DNA of 64,000 bases from Dromiciops gliroides (GCF_019393635.1 NC_057862.1:675110314-675174313); one strand, 5' to 3'. Shown: positions 12,150-23,861, counted from the first letter of the stretch. Notes: generated by a model from the letters alone, not told the origin. Made by a program: numbers and translations.

Positions 12150-12420
12150 CCCCCGCCTTAGCCTCCCAATTCCTTGCACATATTAGTTGTTTTCTAACTG
12201 CTTGCTAAGTGAATAAATGAATAATTAAATTACCCTCTTTTCTTTGTGGTCACTTCCTTTCTATTAATCTTTGCTTATCTTTGTGACTATTATTCCTCCC
12301 TATAGAATGTAAGATCTCTGAGGGCAGGGACAATTTCTTCTTGTCTTTGTATACCCAGCACCCAGTACAGTGACTGCCACATAGTAGACCCATGATAAAT
12401 GCTTGCCGACTGGGATTGAA
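12150..12420 (+). mobile_element. L2 LINE 3' end, sense
   Basis: TATAGAATGTAAGATCTCTG, GAGGGCAGGGACAATTTC and GATAAATGCTTGCCGACTG: the typical L2 3' terminus. Confidence 0.7.
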
Positions 12421-13385
12421 TTCCCTCCAACCAACTATGCCCTTCCAGGCCCCCACTGCTCAGGCTCATGTTACATATGAATGGCATCACCACCTGGATT
12501 CCAGGTAATCAGGAGATTCCAGAGTCAGCACTCTCCTCTGGTTTTACCCTCATCCATCCCTTCCTTTCTAGCTCCATCTTGATTCTTAGTGACTGAATGA
12601 AAGCTTCTCCAGAGGGTGTGGTGGCTGGCTCTGCATTCCTGAGGAGTTCTGGGCTGTCCTTGTCACTTGGGCATTGGGTGACTGTGCCCTCTGCCCAGAG
12701 ATGGTAGATATGTGTAGGGGGAAGGGAAGGAGAAAGAGTAGGACAGGTTTAGAGCTTTCTTAGGCAACTCAGGCCCAGTGCCAAGAGGCCATAAAAGCAG
12801 AGATTCTGTTTCCTTCCTAGCACATGATAGGTCCATGGGTCCGTCTGTTTTCTCCTCCCCCACATATCTCTCTAGCTCTCTTAGAGGGATCATCCACCAA
12901 CCCCTCTGGTTCATCTTAGCAAACATTAAGAGCCTGCTGTATACAGAGCAGTGTGCTTGGAACCAGAGGAGACAGAAAGCTGAGCTGACTCCCAGTCTTA
13001 TAGCCTTCTGGGGACTAAAAACCAAACACAGAGACATCGTTTATAATGTGACACACTGCTCACGAAAGAGGAACAAAATTCAAACTAAGTGGGGGTGGGG
13101 GAAGAGAAGAGGAGGAAGCTGTTAGCAGCAAAGGGATCAATCTGGGAAGATTTCATTGGTGGCATGCCAAGGTGGACCTAGCACAGGAAGTTCAGGAACT
13201 AGCCAACAGGCCCATTGGTTACCATGAAGAGTCCAGGCAGGTGATTAAAATAAATTTGTCTTTTAAGGTAATTGGAAGCTGGGTCATGGATGGGTAGGAA
13301 TTCAAGAGGAGGCTGGGGGAGTAGGGGTCATTTCAGGAATATAATAACAGCATGGGCAAAAGTATGGAGGGTCAGTGTGGGGATC
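12420..13385. other. No gene seen; mainly low-copy DNA
   Basis: Open frames on both strands at 12,660-13,125 overlap each other and match no family I know. A weak L2-like stretch lies near 12,925-13,020. Confidence 0.5.
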
Positions 13386-14140
13386 AGAGAGAGTCAATCA
13401 GTCAACAAGCATTTATCAAGCACTTACTGTATACTAGGCAAACAAAGCCCTGAGGTTACAAGGGAAAGGAAAAATAGTCCCTGTCCTCAAGGGGCTCACA
13501 TTTGAATGGGAAGACACTAGCAATGGGCATTGGGATTCTTAACCTTAGGCCCCTAACCTTATTGGGGTTTTTTTTTGTGGTTATATTTGAATATGATCAG
13601 TTTCCTATATAATCATATGACTTCCTGCTTTTAAAAATATTATTCTGAAAAGGGGTCTATGGGTTTCACCAGAGAGCCAGAGGAATAAACAACACAAAAA
13701 AGGTTACAAAGCCCTGCACTAGCAGCTGGGGGGCCCGGTAAAAGCCCTCTATGGAAAGGGGAATTTGAGTTGGGTCTCGAAGGAAACTAGGAGGTGGAGA
13801 TGAGGAAGGAGAGCGTTCCAGGCATGGAGGACAGCAAAGTGCTAAGGCAGGGAGGTGGGAAAATAGTGTGTCTTGTTTGAGGAATACTGTAGAGAGTATC
13901 GGATAAGAAGACCTGAAGTAATCAGGTCTATGTAGCAAAGATGGCAAGATGTGGCAGCCAATTACATGTATAGGGTAGTGGGAGTGAAGAGTAGAAGATG
14001 GCACCAAGGTTGGCAGCCCAGGTGGACAGATGGTCCCGTTTGCCTGAATTGTAGAATTCAGTAGAGGATGTGGTTAGGAGGAAAGGGTGGTGCCAGACTA
14101 TGGAGGACTTTGAATGTCAAGGGGAGTCCTTTGAATTGTA
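13385..14140 (-). mobile_element. L2 LINE remnant, antisense, with MITE-like insert
   Basis: CAAGCATTTATCAAGCACTT, then GAGCGTTCCAGGCATGGAGG and ACTTTGAATGTCAAGGGGAG. An old hAT-like piece seems to lie inside at about 13,530-13,715. Confidence 0.6.
13530..13715. mobile_element. hAT-like MITE remnant (tentative)
   Basis: GGATTCTTAACCTTAGG near one end and GGGTCTATGGGTTTCACCAG inside; similar in layout to 24,905-25,100 and 41,468-41,665. Confidence 0.4.
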
Positions 14141-14149
14141 CTTGAGAGT

Positions 14150-14370
14150 AATAGGCAGGAGGGTGGCACAAAGCACTGGCCTCACAGTCAGAAAGACCTG
14201 AGTTCAAATCTGACCTCAGCCACTTCCTGGATGTGACCCTGGGTAAGTCACTTCACCACTGTCTGCCTTATCTGTAAAATTGGGATAATAATAGTACCTA
14301 CCTCCCAGGGTTCCTGTGAGGACTGAATGAGATAACATGTAAAGCACTGTATACATTCCCCAATAGGTGC
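14150..14370 (+). mobile_element. MIR/MAR1 CORE-SINE
   Basis: Head, GACCCTGGGTAAGTCACTTC, CTTATCTGTAAAATTGGGAT core, then GATAACATGTAAAGCACTGT. Confidence 0.85.
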
Positions 14371-14374
14371 AAGG

Positions 14375-14860
14375 GAGCCATTCTGAACTTCTGAACAAAG
14401 GAATGACCTGGCAAATCAAAACATAGGAAAGATTATTCTGGAATATCACCTGTAAAATGAGGAAATTGGGCTAAATGAACTCTGAGATTCCTTCCAATGA
14501 TCCTTTGACTGGATGAGCCAGAGGTGGGGGAGGCATAAACAACCTTTAAGAAACTATGGCAAATATTCCAAGTGTCCCAGTAATGAGGCCACTCCTAGGG
14601 TGGCCGCAGTGGAGGTAAAGAGTTGTAGTGGGGTGGGGATGAGGGGAGGATGGGGGTGGGGAGAATGGGGGACGAGTGGAAGAGCATCATTCCCTATGGG
14701 TCTTTGGTAGAAGATCCGATTGTGATAGAAACAAAAGTTGGACTCCAGCTAAAGAAGGAAGAAGAAAAGAAAGAAGGAATTAGAAAGAAGATCATTGAGG
14801 GAATTTGGGGAAGGACATCTGGGAGGACCAGAGAAGGAGATTGAGAGAGAAAGGAACCTC
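14375..14860. other. No gene seen; low-copy, A/G-rich DNA
   Basis: G-rich run at 14,515-14,690, then GAAAGAAGG-type purine sequence to about 14,850. No supported feature. Confidence 0.5.
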
Positions 14861-15071
14861 TTCTCCTATCCCTCCATATGCTCTGTCTTGGGGGTCTCTT
14901 CACCTCTCTGTGTTTCATTGTCATCTCTGTGCAGATGACCCCCAAATCTACAGATCTAGCCCTAGTCTCTCCTGAACTTCAGACCCCCATCACTTGTACA
15001 CCTGTTGGATGTCCCATAGGCATCTCACATTTGACATGTGCAAAGTAGAATTTATTAGCTTCTCCCTGAAA

Positions 15072-15320
15072 CCCAGAGCAGCTAGAGAGCAAAGTGGATA
15101 GAGTGTCAGCCCTGGAGTCAGGAGAATCTGAGTTCAAATCTGGCCTCAGACACTTACTAGCTGTATGACCCTGGGCAAGTCACTTCACCCTGTATGCCTC
15201 AGTTTCCTCATCTGTAAAATGAGCTGGAGAAGGAAATAGCAAACCACTACAGGATCTCTGCCAATGAAACCCCAAATGGGTTCATGAAGAGGCAGACATG
15301 ACTAATCGCCAAACATCAAA
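15072..15320 (+). mobile_element. tRNA-derived SINE with RTE-like tail
   Basis: SINE head fused to AAAATGAGCTGGAGAAGGAA, CCCCAAATGGGTTCATGAAG and GACATGACTAATCGCC. The tail resembles RTE/BovB 3' ends, suggesting mobilisation by an RTE. Flanking CCCTGAAA at both ends. Confidence 0.85.
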
Positions 15321-15780
15321 CCCTGAAATCCACCCCTCCTTCAAATTTTCCTGTTTCAATAAACTCTATTGGCTCCCCATTAAGTCCAGCATCAGACATA
15401 CAATTCTTTGTTTGGCATTTAAAGCTCTTCACAACCTGGTCTCTTCCTACCTTTTCAATTTTTTTCACACTCTATCACCCTCCAATCATGCTACCATATA
15501 GTTACTATAGGCTACCTGCTGATTCTCACACAGTAAACTCGATCTCCCATCTCCCTGTCTTTGCATCGGCCATCCCTCATGCCTAGATGATTTATTTCCC
15601 TCCTCATCTCTGTTTCTCAACATCCCTGTCTTTTTTCAAGACTAAGCTCTACTGCTTCTTTCTGCAGGAGGACTTCCTTATCCCCCCTATCAATCCCTCA
15701 CTTGAACCTTCACTGAAGAGATTACATTGTATCTACTCTGTATTTTGTCTAACTATTTACAGTTAGAGTGTAAGCTCTTG

Positions 15781-16750
15781 TAATACCTCTACTAAGAGTT
15801 CTGTATTTCAAAGAATTCAAAGAGAAGGGAAAAGAACTTACTTGAACAAAAATATTTATAGAGCTCTTTTTCTGGTGGCAAAGAATTGGAAGTTGAGGAT
15901 GTCCATCAACTGGGGAATGGCTGAACAAGTTGTGGTATATGAATGTAATGGAATACTATTGTGCTAGAAGAAATGACAAGCAGAATGTTTTCAGAGAAAT
16001 CTGGAGGAACTCACATGAACTGATGCAAAATGAGGTGGGCAGAACCAGGAGAATATTGTTCACAGTAACAGCAATATCGTAACAATGATCAACTGTGAAT
16101 GACTTCTTCTTGGCAATAAAATGAGCCAAGACAATTTCGAAGGATTATGATGAAAAATGCTATCCACCTCGAGAGAAAGAGCTGATAGAGTCTGACAACA
16201 TACTTTTTAAACTTTCTTTTTCTTGGGGGTTGTTGGGTTTGGATTGCTTTTTTTTCTTTCACAACATGACTAATATGGAAATATGTTTTGCCTGACTGTA
16301 CACTGTATAACTTACATCAGATTGCTTGTCTTCTCCATAAGCGGGGGGGTGGGGGGTGGGTGGGTGGGAAATTTGGAGCTCAAAGTTTTAAAAAATGAAT
16401 GTTTAAAAAAATTTTTTTTCTTCTTTGACAATTCCTCAATCTGAAGTTTTGGGGTTTTTTTTTACTGTTTTCTCTCACAACCTAGCTAATGTGGGAATGT
16501 TTTCCATGACTACTCATGTATAACTTGTTTTTGAAATGCTTGAGTTCTGGTGGGTGGGGGGTGGGAATGGAGGAGGAAGAGAAGTTGGAGCACAAATTTT
16601 TAAAAAATTGATGTTAAAATTTGTTTTTACATATATTTTGGAAAATAAAATTCTATTCAATAAAAAATTCAAAAAATGAATGTTTAAAATTGTTTTTATA
16701 TGTGATTAGAAAAAAATTTCAATTAAAAAGTATTTTATTTTTCTAAAAAA
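15781..16750 (+). mobile_element. LINE-1-type 3' end with duplicated tail, nested in L2
   Basis: GGCAAAGAATTGGAAGTTGA, GTAATGGAATACTATTGTGC and AGAACCAGGAGAATATTGTT, then two successive tails (16,210-16,420 and 16,435-16,750). Flanking AGAGTGTAAGCTCTT and AGAATGTAAGCTCTT form a near-perfect TSD. Confidence 0.75.
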
Positions 16751-17311
16751 AGAATGTAAGCTCTTTGAGATCAAAGACTATTTTCATGGGCTTTTACCTT
16801 AACCCCCAGCACTTTGCATACTGGCTGGGTTGACCAGTAAGCACTTAACAAATGGTTGATTTTTTCTGTTGAGTATCCCAGCATTCTTCTGTTCACCCAG
16901 GCTTGGAATCTTGGAACCATCTTTAATCTCTTATCTATCCCTCTTATGCACTTAGTGCCTAGTCTTTAGGATTCTATCTCAACTTGGTTCCATCCAGGAT
17001 ACAATCTAAAGGCCTCACTTTATCATTTAAAGCTCTTCACAGTATGACTCCACCCAACCTTTCCAGACACATTGCTTAATGCTCCCAGAGTCACAGTATC
17101 TCCCAGTAGGAAAAGATCTCATCAGCCATTTAGTTCAATCTGTAACAGAAAGGAATTCCCTACTGTTACATACCCAACAAGAGGTCCTCCAGCATTTCCT
17201 GGAAGACCTCCAAGGAGGGGGAGCTCACTACCTCCCTGTCAGCCTATTCCAATTTTTGGACAACTCCAATTGTTAGGCAGTTCCCCTTCCCTGCCTCCCT
17301 CCCCCTTTTCA

Positions 17312-17510
17312 AATTCAGCCTCAGACACTTACTAGGTGTGTGACCCTGGGCAAGTCACTTAACTCTGCTTGACTCAGTTTCCTCATCTGTAAAATGAGCT
17401 GGAGAAGGAAATGGCAACCCGCTCCAGGAACTTTGCCAAGAAAACCCCGAATGGAGTCACAGAGAGTTGGACACAAGTGAAACAACTGAACAATAACAAA
17501 CTTCCATATG
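17312..17510 (+). mobile_element. RTE-tailed SINE, 5'-truncated, in CR1/L3
   Basis: From TCAGACACTTACTAGGTGTG through AAATGAGCTGGAGAAGGAAA to GAAACAACTGAACAATAAC. Confidence 0.85.
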
Positions 17511-17694
17511 TTGTGCCTAGTTCTTCTTTCTGGGGTGAAACAGAACAAATCAAACCCTGCTTCCCCATCCTTCAAATACTTGGACATAGCTCTCCTCTTC
17601 TCCAGGTCAAACATCCTCATTTCCATTGCCCAATCCTCATGTGACCGCTCAGGTTGTTATTCCCAAGACAGGGTCCAGTTTATGGATATCCTTT

Positions 17695-17856
17695 GTTTTT
17701 GTTTTGTGGGGTTTTTTTTGGCGGGGCAATGAAGGTTAAGTGACTTGCCCAGGGTCACACAGCTAGTAAGTGTCAAGTTTCTGAGACGGAATTTGAACTC
17801 AGGTGCTCTTGAATTCAGGGCAGGTGCTTTATCCACTACGCCACCTAGCTGCCCCC
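17695..17856 (-). mobile_element. Marsupial tRNA-derived SINE in CR1/L3
   Basis: Antisense copy. Flanks GGATATCCTTTG and CGATATCCTTTG form the TSD. Confidence 0.94.
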
Positions 17857-18414
17857 TATCGATATCCTTTGTAAACTGTGGTAGACAGGACTCAATAGAG
17901 CAATCCATATAGCTCTGACTAGGGTGGAACCAACCTTATTCCTAGAAGCTACACCTCTCTTAACATGCTTCAGTACTGGCCTCTATTGAGCTTGTGGTCC
18001 ACCAAAACCCTCAGATCTCCTTCTGGCAAACTGCTGTGTAACCAGGCCACTCCTGTCCTGTGCTTGAGAAGTTGATTTTTGGAACCGAAGGTTGACTTGG
18101 ATAAAGAATCAGCAAAGAGCAGGGGAAGGGAATAAGTATTTCATTTATCCCTATTATATTTCACCCGATTACAGCTGGCCTTTGCCCTAGCCTGTCCAGA
18201 TCATTTTGGATCCTGACCATCATTTGGAATAGTGACTATCTTTCTCACTTGTTTCACCTAGGCATTTGAGGGATGTGCCACCTATGAATTTATCCAAGTC
18301 ACTGATAAAAATGTTAAATATTGCAGAGCTTAGCCTGGATCCCTGGGGGCATTCAGCAGATCTTTTGACTGGGTAGTATTGAACTGTTTACTGCTCTTGT
18401 GAGTTTAGCTTATT

Positions 18415-19140
18415 CAATCAGTCAGTCTACCTTGGACTTAAGTGCTGGAGAGACAAGGAAAGACACAAACAGCGTCCTTGCCTCCAAAAAACTCACATTC
18501 TAGGGGAGAAGACAGTTTGCTAACAACTCTGCTCATGTGAGATATATATGAATGTTGTTATTCAGTTGTGTTCAATTCCTCATGACCCCCTGGACCATCG
18601 CACACCAGTATTGGCCATGGGGTTTTCTTGGCAAAGATACCTGAGTGATTTGCCATTTCCTTCTCCAGTAGATTAAGGCAAACAGGGTTAAGTGACTTGC
18701 CTAAGGTCACACATCTAGTAAATGTCCAAAGACTGGATTTGAATTCAGGTAGGCTCTGTGCTCTATCCTCTGAGCCACCTCCCTGCCTCCAATATATGAT
18801 TAGATGGAAGGAAATCTCAGATACAAACAGCTGGGAGTAGGAGGGGGCTCCGGGAACCTGGGAAAGGCCTTGGGCAGAATGTAGAATTTGAGCTGAGTCT
18901 TGAAACAAGGCCAAGGGGAGGAGAGAGAACATTCCAGGCATGGGGGCCAGCCAGCCAGGGCAAAGGGAAGTATGGAACACGGGCTGTTTGTATGTGAAGA
19001 TTGCCGCTTTGGCCAGCAGGGGTGGATTGTAGAGAGCGCTGAGGCAGCCAGTGGGTGTCAGAAGACAAGAAAGGTAGGAAGGGGTGCAGTGGGTCGCCAA
19101 GAGCCTGAAATGCCAAACAGAGGCAGTTGGTGACTCATCA
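18415..19140 (-). mobile_element. L2 LINE remnant, antisense, split by RTE-tailed SINE
   Basis: AGACACAAACAGCGTCCTTG, ACATTCTAGGGGAGAAGAC, then GAACATTCCAGGCATGGGGG. SINE inside at 18,552-18,790. Confidence 0.65.
18552..18790 (-). mobile_element. RTE-tailed SINE, antisense
   Basis: GTTGTTATTCAGTTGTGTTC, GGGGTTTTCTTGGCAAAGAT and CCATTTCCTTCTCCAG, then the reversed SINE head. Confidence 0.88.
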
Positions 19141-19143
19141 CTA

Positions 19144-19205
19144 GAGCTCAGGACAGAGGTGAGGGCTAGATATATGAATCGGGCCCTCACCTCTGTCCTA
19201 GGCTC
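19144..19205. repeat. Fold-back inverted repeat, 17-bp perfect stem
   Basis: AGGACAGAGGTGAGGGC at 19,150-19,166 and its exact reverse complement at 19,183-19,199, with a 16-base loop. Four more pairs (GAGC/GCTC) extend the stem past two mismatches. The left arm follows the L2 antisense text. Confidence 0.95.
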
Positions 19206-19368
19206 CAGGCTTAAGATCTAAGGATCCTTAGCCTAGATCCAATAATTGAGCCCCTGGGATCCAGTAAGATTACCAAGAGTGAGAACAAAGAGGGAGAAAA
19301 GGACTCAGGGGACTAGCAGGAAGAATGAATAAAATTAACAAAGTGTGGGGGAAGGGAATAAGCATTTC

Positions 19369-19536
19369 TTTTTTTTTTAATTTTATTTATTATTTTTTTG
19401 GTGAGGCAGTTGGGGTTAAGTGACTTGCCCAGGGTCACACAGCTAGTAAGTGTTAAGTGTCTGAGGTCCGATTTGAACTCAGGTACTCCTGATTCCAGGG
19501 CTGGTGCTTTATCCACTGTGCCACCTAGCTGCCCCA
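19369..19536 (-). mobile_element. Marsupial tRNA-derived SINE
   Basis: Full-length antisense copy with a long T/A-rich tail; TSD not clear. Confidence 0.93.
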
Positions 19537-19539
19537 TCT

Positions 19540-20057
19540 AGATGTATTCTAACCATACATTGGAAGAGCCTTTCCAGAATTGTCCCAGGAATCAAAATCA
19601 AGCTCACTAGACTGTATAGTTGACAGGCTTTCCTCTCTTCCCTTTTAGGAAAACTAGGCCACTTGCCCTTCTCCAGGCCTTCAGCGCCAACCCCATTCTC
19701 AACCCCATTGAAGTATCTCCAACAGTGGCTCAGCCAGTCATGGCTGCTAGCTCTCTGAGACCACAAGCATACGGCTCATCTGGGCCACTTGAATTCACCA
19801 AGGACAACTAGATGGTCTCTTATTGTAGCTCAAATTACCTTTGATATCAACTCTGGTGTTAGCCATTTTCCCCCTGGTTATTTCCAGGGCAAAGGTCATT
19901 TTCCTTGGCAAAGAAAACAGAAGGGACACAAGAATCTATCGATGCTGTCTTCTTTCTGTTATCAATTATCATTGTCTCTTCTACCTCAAGCAAAAGGTCC
20001 TAGCCCCTCTTTGACCCTTCTCTCTCCCTCAGTATAACTTTCAAAACCCCAGTACCC
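19540..20057. repeat. Old unclassified repeat, possibly LINE-derived
   Basis: CTAGACTGTATAGTTGACAG, CTTGAATTCACCAAGGACAA and AGATGGTCTCTTATTGTAGC feel like decayed interspersed repeat text; I cannot name the family. Confidence 0.35.
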
Positions 20058-20209
20058 TTCTTTTTGTTTTTTTTGTCGAGGCAATTGGGGTTGTGACTTG
20101 CCCAGGGTCACACAGCTAGTAAGTGTTAAGTGTCTGAGGCTGAATTTGAACTCAGGTCCTCCTGACCCCAGGGCTGGTGCTCTATCCACTGCACCACCTA
20201 GCTGCCCCC
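20058..20209 (-). mobile_element. Marsupial tRNA-derived SINE
   Basis: Antisense copy ending in a C-run. Confidence 0.92.
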
Positions 20210-20454
20210 CCCCCCCTGCCCCAGGACCCTTTTTGACATCCCTTTCTGGTCTCACTTCCTTCTTTGCTTTAGTATTCCTGTTGCCATTTTGACAATATGC
20301 CCGGCTCTCCATTTATCCTGTTACCTGGGCTGGCTAGCAGCTGTAGGGAATATCAATTTGAAGCTCACTCCAGCTTGTCTGAAGCACAGGGTTCATGAGG
20401 GCAAGTAATTTATAATCAGCCTGGGTTCACTGGGTGAGACTAGACTTTGGACTG

Positions 20455-20972
20455 TTTTATAGGTCAAACTGTGTAATCTATGCCAAGGAGGGAGTATATT
20501 CCAGGTCTGGAGGATGGATGGCCTGTGCGAATGTCAGGTCAGGAGACAGGAGAGGACCAGATGAGGTCAGGAAATAACCTGAAGGCTTTTCAGCAGGAAT
20601 ATAATTTGCAGAGGGGCTGATGTTAGCTAAGGCTCCAATGTTGGCTGGAAGCTCGGTTGCATGGAGCCTTAGATGCTGGGATAAGGAGCAGTTATTTTAT
20701 CTTATGGGTAGTAGAGAGCCATGGAGTAATGCTGTCAGACTTGTGTCTTAGGAAGATTTTTTTGGTTTTGGTTTAAAGAATGGATTGGAGAAGGGAGAGG
20801 CTAAATGTAAAGGGACTCGTAAGAATAACTGAGGCTGAACTAGGGCAGTGGTTCTGTGAGTGTGGAGAAGCAGACAAATGGGAGACATGTGTGGAAGGGG
20901 TAGCTGGTTAGATGCCAGAGAGGGGCAGGCAAGAGAGATGAGAGAGATCCATAAGAGTGAAAAGTGACTAAG
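20455..20972 (-). mobile_element. L2 LINE remnant, antisense
   Basis: GAGTATATTCCAGGTCTGGA, GAGAGCCATGGAGTAATGCT and GGATTGGAGAAGGGAGAGGC in L2 antisense order. Confidence 0.6.
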
Positions 20973-20973
20973 G

Positions 20974-21107
20974 GGGGCAGCTAGGTGGTGCAGTGGATAA
21001 AGCACTGGCCCTGGATTCAGGAGGACCTGAGTTCAAATCCAGTCTCAGACACTTGACACTTACTAGCTGTGTGACCCTCATTGCCCTACCCCACCCCTCA
21101 AAAAAGA
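20974..21107 (+). mobile_element. Marsupial tRNA-derived SINE
   Basis: Sense copy with a short internal loss (CTGTGTGACCCTCATTGCCC). Confidence 0.93.
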
Positions 21108-21155
21108 ATCCAAATGAGGAGAGTATTTAGAAGGGCACAGTCCATAATCTAATTC

Positions 21156-21157
<2 letters not shown>

Positions 21158-21207
<50 letters not shown>

Positions 21208-21337
21208 GCAATTGGGGTTAAGTGACTTGCCCAGGGTCACACAGCTAGTAATTGTTAAGTGTCTGAGGTCGCATTTGAACTCAGGTCCTCCTGAATCCAG
21301 GGCTAGTGCTCTAGCCACTGCACCATCTAGCTGCCCC
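21158..21337 (-). mobile_element. Marsupial tRNA-derived SINE with (GT)n tail
   Basis: Antisense copy in which a 47-base (GT)n replaces the T-run. TSD CATAATCTAATT at about 21,144 and 21,338 encloses the (GT)n. Confidence 0.95.
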
Positions 21338-21344
21338 GCATAAT

Positions 21345-21835
21345 CTAATTATTAAGACATTTCGCAAATGAGCAGAACCAAGAGAACATTGTACACAGTA
21401 TCAACAACATTGTACACAGTATCAACAACATTGTGTGATGCTCAACTGTGATGGACTTGGCTCTTCGAAGCAATGCAATGATCCGAGACAATGCCAAAAG
21501 ACTTACGGTGGAAAATGCTCTCCGCATTCAGAAAAAGAACTATGGAGTCTGAATGCAGAGTGAAGCATACTACTTTAACTTTTGTTGTTGCTTTTTTGTT
21601 ATTGTTCTTGTTTATTCTTTCTTGCGTTTTCCCCCCCTTTGGTTCTGATTAATGTGGAAATATGTTTAACATGATAGTAATGTATAACAAATATCAAATT
21701 GCTTGCTGGCCTTGGGAGGGGGGAGGGAAGGGAGGGGGGAGAAAAATTTGGAACTCAAAAAAATATCTTTACATATAATTGAGGAAAATTAAAAATTAAA
21801 AAAATCAATTTAACAACAACAACAAAAGACATTTC
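21345..21835 (+). mobile_element. LINE-1-type 3' end, 5'-truncated
   Basis: ATGAGCAGAACCAAGAGAAC, GGCTCTTCGAAGCAATGC, AATGTGGAAATATGTTTAAC and GGAGGGAAGGGAGGGG, ending A-rich. CATTGTACACAGTATCAACA is duplicated in tandem near 21,390-21,430. Confidence 0.75.
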
Positions 21836-21837
21836 AT

Positions 21838-22150
21838 ATTCTTTCCCTTCACCCACTTTCTCTTCCAGCCAAACTGCCCTATTATGTATTTCATGAATTT
21901 GACATATCTTCTCTCACCTTCACACCCCTTCCCAGGAATGCCTGGAATTCATTCCTCTCTCACTTCAGTTTCTTTCAAGGTTCAGTTCAGCTGTGATCTA
22001 CTCACAGCCTTCCCCATGCCCAGGTGTTAGCTCTCATTTCCTTCTCAAATTACCTTTTATTTACTTAGATGGTTACAAGTTATATACACTAAGTACAATT
22101 TGAGCTCCTTGAGAGAAAGTGCTATTTTCTTTTTCCAAAAAAAAAGTCAA
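21838..22150 (+). mobile_element. L2 LINE 3' part, sense
   Basis: CCAGGAATGCCTGGAATTCA, TCAAGGTTCAGTTCAGCTG and ATTTGAGCTCCTTGAGAG. Confidence 0.6.
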
Positions 22151-22175
22151 TAGCAAGATAGAACTTAGAACTGGT

Positions 22176-22410
22176 AGTTAACACAGTAAACAGAGCACCA
22201 GTCCTGGAGTCAGGAGTTCAAATGCGGCCTTAGATACTTACCAGCTGTGTGACCCTGGGCAAGTCACTCAGCCCTGTTTGCCTCAGTTTCCTCATCTGTA
22301 ATGTGAGCTGGAGAAGAATATGGCAAACCACTCCAGGCTCTGCCAAGAAATCCCCAAATGGGGTCACAGATAGTCAGATACAACTGAAAATGACTAACAA
22401 CAATAAAACG
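22176..22410 (+). mobile_element. RTE-tailed SINE
   Basis: CAGTCCTGGAGTCAGGAGTT, TGTGAGCTGGAGAAGAATAT, CCCCAAATGGGGTCACAGAT and AACTGAAAATGACTAACAAC. Confidence 0.88.
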
Positions 22411-22461
22411 AACTTGGTTTATTCTTGGTTTTTTAGTCCTTTTTCTGTCAAAATATTCTTT

Positions 22462-22614
22462 TCTTTTCTTTTTTCTTTTTTTTTTTTTACAGGGCAATGA
22501 GGGTTAAGTGACTTGCCCAGACACTTGTCAAGTGTCTGAGGTCAAATTTGAACTCAGGTCAGGTCCTCCTGAATCCAGGACTGGTGCTTTATCCACTGCG
22601 CCACCTAGTTGTCC
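22462..22614 (-). mobile_element. Marsupial tRNA-derived SINE
   Basis: Antisense, with a small internal loss and duplication. Perfect 17-bp TSD CTGTCAAAATATTCTTT at 22,445 and 22,615. Confidence 0.95.
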
Positions 22615-22639
22615 CTGTCAAAATATTCTTTACAGCAAT

Positions 22640-23640
22640 AAGGAAGATAACTAATTAGAGAGATATTAATTGTTCGAGTTTGGGCCATGCAAATAAAATT
22701 AAAATGCCAATATTACCAAAATTAACTTAAACATTCAGGTTTAGATGAATCAAATCCCAAAGAAATAAGAGACACATACAGAAATATGTCACAGAATTTT
22801 TTGTTATAGCAAAAACCAGCTGGAATCAAAGTGGGTGACCATCAGTTGGGGAAGGGCAAATCAAGTTGTGGTATATGGGTATAATGGAATAGTCTCTCAC
22901 TGTTTGAAATGGGAAAGCTGGGAAGATTTGTATGAATTAGTATAGAGGGAGGTGAGCAAAGCAAGGAGAGTTATTTCCAAAGAAGAACTGAAAATTCTTT
23001 ACATAGAAACACTGAAGAAAATAACTCTGACTGAGAATCTCTGATCTCTAATCAATGCAATGGCTAACCATGTCTCCAGAGGTCCTGGGGTGAGACGTAT
23101 TTCCCTCCTGTTGAACTAGAAGAAAAGAATGAAACATATAGCTTTCAAATAGAGATAATGTGTGCATTTGTTTTGCTCGATAATATTCTTTTGCAACAAG
23201 CAAGGGCTTTTTGTTTGGGGGAAAAAGGGTGGGAAAGAGTTGTGTGGAGGAGGGAGGCTGGTGAAAGTGATAGAAAATATTTTTTAAAAAAGAAAAGGAA
23301 AATACAGAAAAAATTTAGAATACAAATGGAGTAGTGATACATTTACTATCTATTTTAAAAAGCTGTAGATAATAGGGATTTACTAGGGATGGAGCCCCAG
23401 CACAGGTGTCCTTGTTTGCATTTTCCTCACTTTGAAAATTAAACTTTTCTTTGATTCCTCACTCTCTTGTGTTTATCATGTTCTGTTTAGCTCCTGCCAT
23501 TCACAGGTTAGAGGTTGTTTCTGGTCTATTGACATTAAACACAACCTTCTGTTCATTTCTTTGTATGTGGAGAAGTTTGTGTTCAATTGTTAAATTCATC
23601 CTAAAAAATTTTAAATAAAAAAAAAATGTTAAAAACCCCA
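22640..23640 (+). mobile_element. LINE-1 3' portion, sense
   Basis: AAAATGCCAATATTACCAAA resembles late ORF2, followed by GTGGTATATGGGTATAATGG and an A-rich end. Diverged from the other copies. Confidence 0.55.
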
Positions 23641-23861
23641 AACACACTCTTTTGATGACCTTTGAAAGAGCAGCCCCAAGCCAGACTACAAGATGTTAAG
23701 TGGAGAATGTATAATGAGGAACTGGTTGGTAACAAGGTAGAAAACTCTTTCTAGTATAGCAATGAATGAAGAGGAGAGAGATAAGATAAGTAGGTTAAGG
23801 AGATGTCAGAGCACCGGAGAAGGGTTTTTTGAGGATAGGGTAACTTTAAAATGCTTATAAG

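Larger units (their letters stand above)
14860..16870 (+). mobile_element. L2 LINE remnant, sense, split by two insertions
   Basis: ATGACCCCCAAATCTACAGA, ATAAACTCTATTGGCTCCCC, ATGTAAGCTCTTTGAGATC and ACTTAACAAATGGTTG follow L2 order to its 3' end. It is interrupted by an RTE-tailed SINE (15,072-15,320) and a LINE-1 3' end (about 15,781-16,750). Confidence 0.75.
17070..18420 (-). mobile_element. CR1/L3-like LINE remnant, antisense, split by two SINEs
   Basis: Runs in the order of the known CR1/L3 antisense text: TCCAATTTTTGGACAACTCC, GAGCTTGTGGTCCACCAAAA, CCCTCAGATCTCCTTC, AAGTCACTGATAAAAATGTT, GATCCCTGGGGGCATTC. Confidence 0.7.
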
